DNA of 10,049 nucleotides from JBJKRF01 sp046704785 (GTDB lineage: Bacteria; Chloroflexota; Anaerolineae; Anaerolineales; Villigracilaceae). Position 1 is the first letter of the stretch, and the number at the start of each line of letters is the position of its first letter. The notes under the pieces are model-generated. The model searched no databases and was not told where the DNA came from. It was given only the letters and a program-made list of their open reading frames with translations. The translations under genes and the position numbers were made by a program. The stretch is taken from positions 1-10,049 of the forward strand of contig JBJKRF010000052.1 of NCBI GenBank assembly GCA_046704785.1, written 5' to 3'. This document shows, one piece after another, positions 6,856 through 10,049 of the stretch.

Positions 6856-7716
6856 TTATTCGTCCTCCCGGAACAGGTACGGGAAGTGCCGCTGGACGAA
6901 GCCGCGACGACGGCGCTCCGGGCGATAGAAAGCGGTCAGGATGTTTTCCAACCGTTCCGGGTCGAGCCGACGGATCATACGCCCGCCGTGCGCAATCGAA
7001 ATGGAACCGGTCTCCTCCGAGACGACGACGGCGATGGCGTCTGAAACCTCGGAAATACCCAGGGCGGCGCGATGGCGCAGCCCCATCTGGCGTTCGGGCG
7101 AACGCGCGAGAATGCCACTGGCAGAGAGCGGCATGACGCAGGCGGCCCCGATGAGAATAGCCCGTTCGACGATAACCGCGCCGTCGTGCAGTGGCGTATT
7201 CGGGTAAAAGACCTGCAGCAGAAGTTCGGGCGTCAGGCGGGCATTCATCAGTACGCCGGTGCTGACGTATTCGTCCAGGTTGTCGAGACGCTGCAAAACG
7301 ATCAGTGCGCCGTGCTGCCGGGCAGAGAGTCGTGCTGCGGCGCTGACGATGGCTTGAATCGCGGCCTGGATTTCTTGATCCTGGCTGCGGGTATTGATGG
7401 GGATATACGTTCCGGCGCGGCCAATGCGTTCGAGCGCGCGACGAATCTCGGGCGCAAAGATGACCGGAATGGCCAGTAACAAGGCAGGCAAAGTGGTGCG
7501 GATCAACCAGGAAAAGGCCGGCAGGTCGACCAACGTGGTCAGCAAAGCGGCCAGGACGATCAAAAAGATGACGCCCCGTAATAAGACCATCGCCTGCGTA
7601 TCACGCACCAGATACAGCAGGCCATAAAAGATCAACGTCACCAACAAAATGTCAATGGCGCTGAGCCAGTTCAAACGTTGAAAAATAAAGAGGAGGTCGC
7701 TGAAAATTTGGGTCAT
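6856..7716 (-). CDS. cdaA: Membrane diadenylate cyclase CdaA (c-di-AMP synthase)
   Basis: This 286-residue protein has the classic CdaA layout. Three transmembrane segments lie at about 19-37, 42-62 and 68-88, then a short amphipathic connector, then the cytoplasmic DAC domain at about 100-265. Catalytic motifs are intact: LHDGAVIV with Asp178-Gly179-Ala180, and GLRHRAALG with Arg214-His215-Arg216. SEETG at 233-237 is also typical. The enzyme joins two ATP into c-di-AMP, which governs potassium and osmotic balance and wall homeostasis in other bacteria. The C-terminus is unusually basic (ERRRRGF). ATG at 7716 is the first possible start, because an in-frame TGA lies at 7734-7732 with no start codon between. 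No Shine-Dalgarno precedes it. The upstream overlapping mini-frame offers a coupling mechanism. cdaR follows after 3 nt. Confidence 0.96.
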   Translation of the reverse strand: MTQIFSDLLFIFQRLNWLSAIDILLVTLIFYGLLYLVRDTQAMVLLRGVIFLIVLAALLTTLVDLPAFSWLIRTTLPALLLAIPVIFAPEIRRALERIGRAGTYIPINTRSQDQEIQAAIQAIVSAAARLSARQHGALIVLQRLDNLDEYVSTGVLMNARLTPELLLQVFYPNTPLHDGAVIVERAILIGAACVMPLSASGILARSPERQMGLRHRAALGISEVSDAIAVVVSEETGSISIAHGGRMIRRLDPERLENILTAFYRPERRRRGFVQRHFPYLFREDE

Positions 7717-7757
7717 TTCAGGGAAATCAGGTCAACCGGGAGGCGCAGCCAGAGCAT
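7713..7757 (-). CDS. Possible 14-residue leader peptide overlapping the cdaA start
   Basis: The frame ATG(7757)...TGA(7713) encodes MLWLRLPVDLISLK. Its stop overlaps the cdaA start as ATGA. GGAG at 7768-7765 lies 7 nt before its ATG, a good ribosome-binding distance, whereas cdaA itself has none. Ribosomes ending here could restart on cdaA. The frame is open much further upstream, to 8054 within coaE, so the short peptide is only one reading, and its sequence matches no family I know. It may simply be chance. Confidence 0.3.
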   Translation of the reverse strand: MLWLRLPVDLISLK

Positions 7758-7878
7758 AAGCAGGCTCCGACCTACTCGATCTTTTGGCGCTGGAAGATTT
7801 GTGCGAAACAAGAGAAACGTGGACGCATTGTCACAGGACTTCCACAGGCATCTCCAGTCTCGGCGGTTCTTGAAGCAC

Positions 7879-7908
7879 CTTATACCAGCCCGATTACCTA
7901 ATTGTCTT
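7879..7908 (-). promoter_or_regulatory. Weak promoter candidate upstream of cdaA
   Basis: In the 204-nt spacer after coaE, AAGACA (7908-7903) and TATAAG (7884-7879) lie 18 nt apart on the minus strand. Each matches the consensus at four or five positions. Transcription would start near 7872, leaving a leader of about 155 nt before cdaA. Nothing that looks like a terminator separates coaE from cdaA, so read-through from the coaE promoter is equally possible. I see no riboswitch fold that I can name. Confidence 0.25.
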
Positions 7909-7920
7909 TTCCCTGCTTGC

Positions 7921-9051
7921 CTAAATGGGCCGTAACACGCGGTCCTGGCGCAGTTGCTTGAAAAATAATGTCGTGTTTGGTTGGGCCGAATCGAGAGCGG
8001 CATCTGTCCAGGCTTGGACGCCCAGTGTTTGCGGCTCCCGTGGTTCGTATCCAAGTTGTTTCCAGGTTGCCTGATACGAAGCCAGCGCCGGTGGCAAGAA
8101 CAACAAGGAGGCTTCGCACTGTAACTCAGACGAGGCGCGCTCCACTTCGTCTACCAAGGTTTTCAACGCCATTTCGAGTGGTACAGCCGAATCGATGAAA
8201 AAGTCTGTCGTACGCGCGACCAGGTTTTCCACCTGCCAACCGGCCACGCCGACGTTTTTACCGGTAAGCTGAAGCAGCATGAAAGCCTTTTCACCAAAGG
8301 CTGCCATGATGTCGTCGGCAGTGACTTTTTTGCTGCCGTTGCTCAGGCGCGATATTAACTCAGAGATGGCTTCCGAATCGCGTGGGCGTCCGCGCGCCAC
8401 CGAGAACTGGCCCTCTGCCGGTTTGACGAATTGGAGTGTATCTGTCTGCGGCATGATCTTTTTCCACTCTGCAACGACCTGTTCCCAGGTGTCGTTGAAA
8501 GAATCGCTATTCTGAATAACGACATTGGCGATTGCCAGTTTCTGGCGTTGGTCGCTCTGAAAATGGATGCGCTGCGAGGCTTCATCCTGCGACAGGCCTC
8601 GCTTCTCCATCAAACGCTGAACCTGTAGCTCTTCGGGAACGTTAACAATCCAAATGGAGTCGCACACATTGCGTAAATCGCTCTCCAGCAACTTGATTGC
8701 TTCGATCACGATCACGCGTTGGGAAGCGCGCTTGACCATGAGATCGATGGCCTGACTGACGAGTGGGTGGACGATGTCTTCCAGTTGTCCCATGGCTTCT
8801 GCATCGTTAAATACGAGGCGTCCCAGCTTTGAGCGATCGACCTCCCCATTGTGATCAAGAATCCATTTTCCGAAGACATCAATGACCGGCTGGTAGCCGG
8901 GTGCGCCTTTGGCAGTAGCGCGATGGGACAACGCATCGGCGTCGATCCCATAGGCGCCCAAATGCTCGAGCATTTTGCGCACCACGCTTTTCCCGGTGGC
9001 AATGTTCCCACTCAACCCAATAACATATTTTTCCGGCCACTTACTGCTCAC
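7921..9051 (-). CDS. coaE: Dephospho-CoA kinase with GNAT-like C-terminal extension
   Basis: Residues 8-202 are dephospho-CoA kinase, which phosphorylates the ribose 3'-OH in the last step of CoA synthesis. Motifs are the P-loop GLSGNIATGKS (12-22), the DAD substrate motif (37-39), VHPLV (94-98), the lid-type RGLSQDEASQRIHFQ (151-165) and ANVVIQNSDS (175-184). The usual PLL-E segment reads AIKLLES (118-124), lacking the proline. CoaE is normally about 200 residues, but this protein has 376. The extra part, about 215-376, looks like a degenerate acetyltransferase fold: an RPRDSEAISELI start, a strand pair at about 256-287 (FMLLQLTGKNVGVAGWQV), and SYQATWKQLGY (325-335) like the late Y-x-GF motif of GNATs. 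No clear acetyl-CoA loop is visible, so activity is doubtful. The start is GTG at 9051, with AAGGAG 5 nt upstream. A near-consensus promoter lies 60-88 bp before it. The next gene downstream is cdaA. Confidence 0.93.
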   Translation of the reverse strand: MSSKWPEKYVIGLSGNIATGKSVVRKMLEHLGAYGIDADALSHRATAKGAPGYQPVIDVFGKWILDHNGEVDRSKLGRLVFNDAEAMGQLEDIVHPLVSQAIDLMVKRASQRVIVIEAIKLLESDLRNVCDSIWIVNVPEELQVQRLMEKRGLSQDEASQRIHFQSDQRQKLAIANVVIQNSDSFNDTWEQVVAEWKKIMPQTDTLQFVKPAEGQFSVARGRPRDSEAISELISRLSNGSKKVTADDIMAAFGEKAFMLLQLTGKNVGVAGWQVENLVARTTDFFIDSAVPLEMALKTLVDEVERASSELQCEASLLFLPPALASYQATWKQLGYEPREPQTLGVQAWTDAALDSAQPNTTLFFKQLRQDRVLRPI

Positions 9052-9082
9052 GGCGGCTCCTTCATAAAGGATGACAGAACCC

Positions 9083-9101
9083 GGCGTGTATGATGCACGC
9101 C
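9083..9101 (-). other. Hairpin in the coaE 5' leader
   Basis: GGCGTG (9083-9088) pairs with CACGCC (9096-9101) around a 7-nt loop. With the predicted start near 9104, it would sit at the very 5' end of the coaE mRNA, about 20 nt before the ribosome-binding site. A 5' end stem of this kind often protects a message from decay, but that role is inferred. Confidence 0.4.
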
Positions 9102-9110
9102 GTCCCTATG

Positions 9111-9139
9111 ATTTTAGCCGCAGGTGGGCATTATGTCAA
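9111..9139 (-). promoter_or_regulatory. Near-consensus promoter for coaE
   Basis: On the minus strand a perfect TTGACA (9139-9134) is followed after exactly 17 nt by TAAAAT (9116-9111). The predicted start near 9104 leaves a leader of about 53 nt before the GTG. It points away from the rnpB promoter, with the two -35 boxes about 67 bp apart. Confidence 0.75.
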
Positions 9140-9206
9140 AGGATGTTCGCTGAAATTTTTGGCGGTAAGGACCCCTGTCTCGCCCGGAAAGGGAAATCCG
9201 GGGCCG

Positions 9207-9235
9207 TTGACGTGCCCGCATGGAAACGGTATGAT
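9207..9235 (+). promoter_or_regulatory. Near-consensus promoter for rnpB
   Basis: TTGACG (9207-9212) and TATGAT (9230-9235) are separated by exactly 17 nt. Each differs from consensus at one position. The predicted start at about 9242 falls on the base next to helix P1 of the RNase P RNA, so the primary transcript would need little or no 5' trimming. A 6-bp stem (CCCGGA 9183-9188 with TCCGGG 9197-9202) lies just upstream. Confidence 0.8.
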
Positions 9236-9241
9236 GGAAAT

Positions 9242-9635
9242 ACCTCAGGCCGGTTGGACGATCGCGGCTGCGCGCAAGCGCGGTCGAGGAAAGTCCGCAC
9301 TCCATCGGGCACGTTGCCGGGGAAATCCCGGAGTGAAGCAATTTGCTGGACAGGGCCACAGAAATTCGACAGCCCCTTGTGGGTCACGGTGAAACGGCGG
9401 TGTAAGAGACCACCGGCGTTCGCAGTAATGCGGGCGGCCTGGCAACCCCCAACGGGAGCAAAGTCAAGCAGGAACGAAGCCGCTTCGGCGGCGGGAGGCT
9501 GCCCGTCTCCGACCAGTTCCGGGTAGACCGCTTAGAGAGATGATCGCCCAGGCCGGGCGGCAGGGATGAAGCCTTTGGACGTAAACCTGTGCGCCCCGCC
9601 GGACAGAATGCGGCTTATAGACCGACCTGAGGCAC
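9242..9635 (+). ncRNA. rnpB: RNase P RNA, bacterial type A
   Basis: This is the catalytic RNA that, with the RnpA protein, removes the 5' leader of pre-tRNAs. The universal 5' core GAGGAAAGTCC is at 9286-9296 and the 3' core ACAGAA...GGCTTAT at 9603-9618. Helix P1 pairs CCTCAGG (9243-9249) with CCTGAGG (9626-9632), and CGGT (9251-9254) with ACCG (9621-9624). CCGCA (9295-9299) pairs with TGCGG (9609-9613), where E. coli has CCGGG and CCCGG: a compensatory change that supports a working fold. Further core pieces are TGTAAGAGACCACCGG near 9401-9416 and GGAGCAAAG near 9455-9463. A GCCGC-TTCG-GCGGC hairpin sits at 9479-9492. The overall plan matches type A. Length is about 390 nt, in the normal range. 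The 3' end is set by P1. No intrinsic terminator follows within the next 60 nt. Confidence 0.97.
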
Positions 9636-9702
9636 TCTTAAGGCAAGACATAACGCGATTTTGAACCTTTCCAATCAAAGATGCGCACCTGTTCTCTTGC
9701 TC

Positions 9703-9936
9703 CTATTCGATTGGTGTGGAGACTGGACGAAAATGGTTGAGCACGCTGCGTGCATCGGCAATGCCTTGTAAATGAAGATAGTGCTGGGCAGTAGTGGCTT
9801 CATCGCTGTGCCGTAGTATCAAGCTGACCTCGTTGAGTGGAACGCCGCCATACATCATTTCATGTCCAACCGTGGAACGCAAGCGACGCGGGTTGATCTT
9901 TTCGAGACCACACTGGCGGGCTATTTTCGGCACGGT
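9703..9936 (-). pseudogene. Tyrosine recombinase, C-terminal remnant cut by an IS
   Basis: The readable 76 or so residues match the end of a phage-integrase or Xer-type catalytic domain. The conserved arginine is in INPRRLRST (Arg19 counting from the GTG at 9933), with LRHSDEATTAQHYLH carrying His42 and the nucleophile Tyr52. Full-length enzymes have about 300-400 residues, so most of the protein is missing: no core-binding domain, no first arginine and no lysine. The frame meets TGA at 9939-9937, where the DNA changes to AT-rich sequence. The GTG at 9933 is therefore probably not a true start. In box II the usual His is Arg16. The stop at 9703 lies 68 nt beyond the rnpB 3' end, which suggests a former integrated element beside rnpB. 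A functional product is very unlikely. Confidence 0.8.
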
Positions 9937-9972
9937 TCAGATGTGAGAAAAAGCACCTTTACAAATTAGAGA

Positions 9973-10037
9973 CAGGTAGCCACTGAACGGATAAGATTAA
10001 GTTGTTGTACAAAACTTATCAGACAAGAGGCTACCTG
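9973..10037 (+). repeat. Nested inverted repeats before the putative transposase
   Basis: CAGGTAGCC (9973-9981) is the exact complement of GGCTACCTG (10029-10037). Inside it GATAAG (9990-9995) pairs with CTTATC (10015-10020). The outer right arm includes the GG of the AAGAGG ribosome-binding site, so folding would hide it. GTTCAG (9935-9940) can also pair with CTGAAC (9983-9988), a possible competing fold. Confidence 0.8.
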
Positions 10038-10039
10038 CG

Positions 10040-10049
10040 ATGACAGTTT
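10040..10049 (+). CDS. Start of a putative transposase gene, runs off the window
   Basis: ATG at 10040 follows AAGAGG (10025-10030) by 9 nt, a standard ribosome-binding arrangement. Only M-T-V and one further base are visible, so nothing can be said about the protein itself. The transposase call rests only on the IS-like context upstream. Confidence 0.35.

Larger units (their letters stand above)
9934..10049 (+). mobile_element. Left end of an insertion sequence, family not identified
   Basis: The integrase reading frame ends abruptly near 9934-9937. The following 100 or so bases are AT-rich, non-coding and contain nested inverted repeats leading to a start codon with a good ribosome-binding site at the window edge. 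That is how an IS 5' end looks: terminal segment, short leader, then transposase. The probable edge is at or just after GGTTCAGATG (9934-9943). The right end and target duplication are outside the window, so neither the terminal inverted repeats nor the family can be fixed. It could instead be a phage or other foreign junction. Confidence 0.55.

Noticed and set aside
7713..8054. A 113-codon minus-strand frame overlapping the coaE end
   Set aside because: Its first part is a shadow of coaE and the whole shows no domain. Only the last 14 codons have a plausible ribosome-binding site, and they are listed separately at low confidence.
9071..9526. Open frames of 151 and 100 codons across the rnpB region
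   Set aside because: They run through the conserved RNase P RNA core, and their translations are low-complexity and Arg-rich. The RNA explains the conservation.

Overview
The window reads as chromosomal DNA of a Chloroflexota bacterium, most likely of the Anaerolineae type. This is an inference from gene content. The secreted protein with NBR1-type Ig-like domains and TP-rich linkers is typical of that group, as is a dephospho-CoA kinase carrying a long C-terminal extension beside a YbbR-type c-di-AMP regulator. No 16S rRNA or other direct taxonomic marker is present. Coding DNA is moderately GC-rich. The two window ends are visibly more AT-rich.

Layout. 1-200: AT-rich edge with a perfect 32-bp tandem duplication. 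201-1361 (-): Y-family DNA polymerase IV (dinB), apparently leaderless. 1362-1599: divergent control region with a 15-bp palindrome and a candidate promoter for the rightward gene. 1600-4122 (+): 840-residue exported protein built from two copies of an [NBR1-Ig + unknown beta-rich domain] module plus a third C-terminal domain. 4143-4175: strong intrinsic terminator between convergent genes. 9051 down to 4204 (-): a leftward run of coaE (with a GNAT-like extension), cdaA (diadenylate cyclase), cdaR (YbbR-domain regulator) and der (double-GTPase ribosome assembly factor). 9242-9635 (+): RNase P RNA (rnpB), divergent from coaE, each with a near-consensus sigma-70-type promoter. 9703-9936 (-): 3' remnant of a tyrosine recombinase. 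From about 9934 to the right edge: the left end of an insertion sequence whose first codons fall at the window end.

How the genes work together. CdaA is a membrane-bound c-di-AMP synthase and CdaR its extracytoplasmic partner. They are almost fused (3 nt apart) and der follows 42 nt later, so a cdaA-cdaR-der transcript is likely. coaE lies 204 nt upstream. cdaA has no Shine-Dalgarno of its own, and a possible 14-residue leader peptide overlaps its start codon, suggesting translational coupling. The rnpB promoter predicts a start directly at the base of helix P1.

Most of the window is housekeeping. I do not see a defence island, CRISPR array or new multi-gene system. The points most worth a second look are the CoaE fusion, the duplicated exported-protein module, the cdaA leader arrangement, the repeated TTCGTG sites upstream of the secreted gene, and the IS insertion into an integrase next to rnpB with a stem that would mask the transposase ribosome-binding site.
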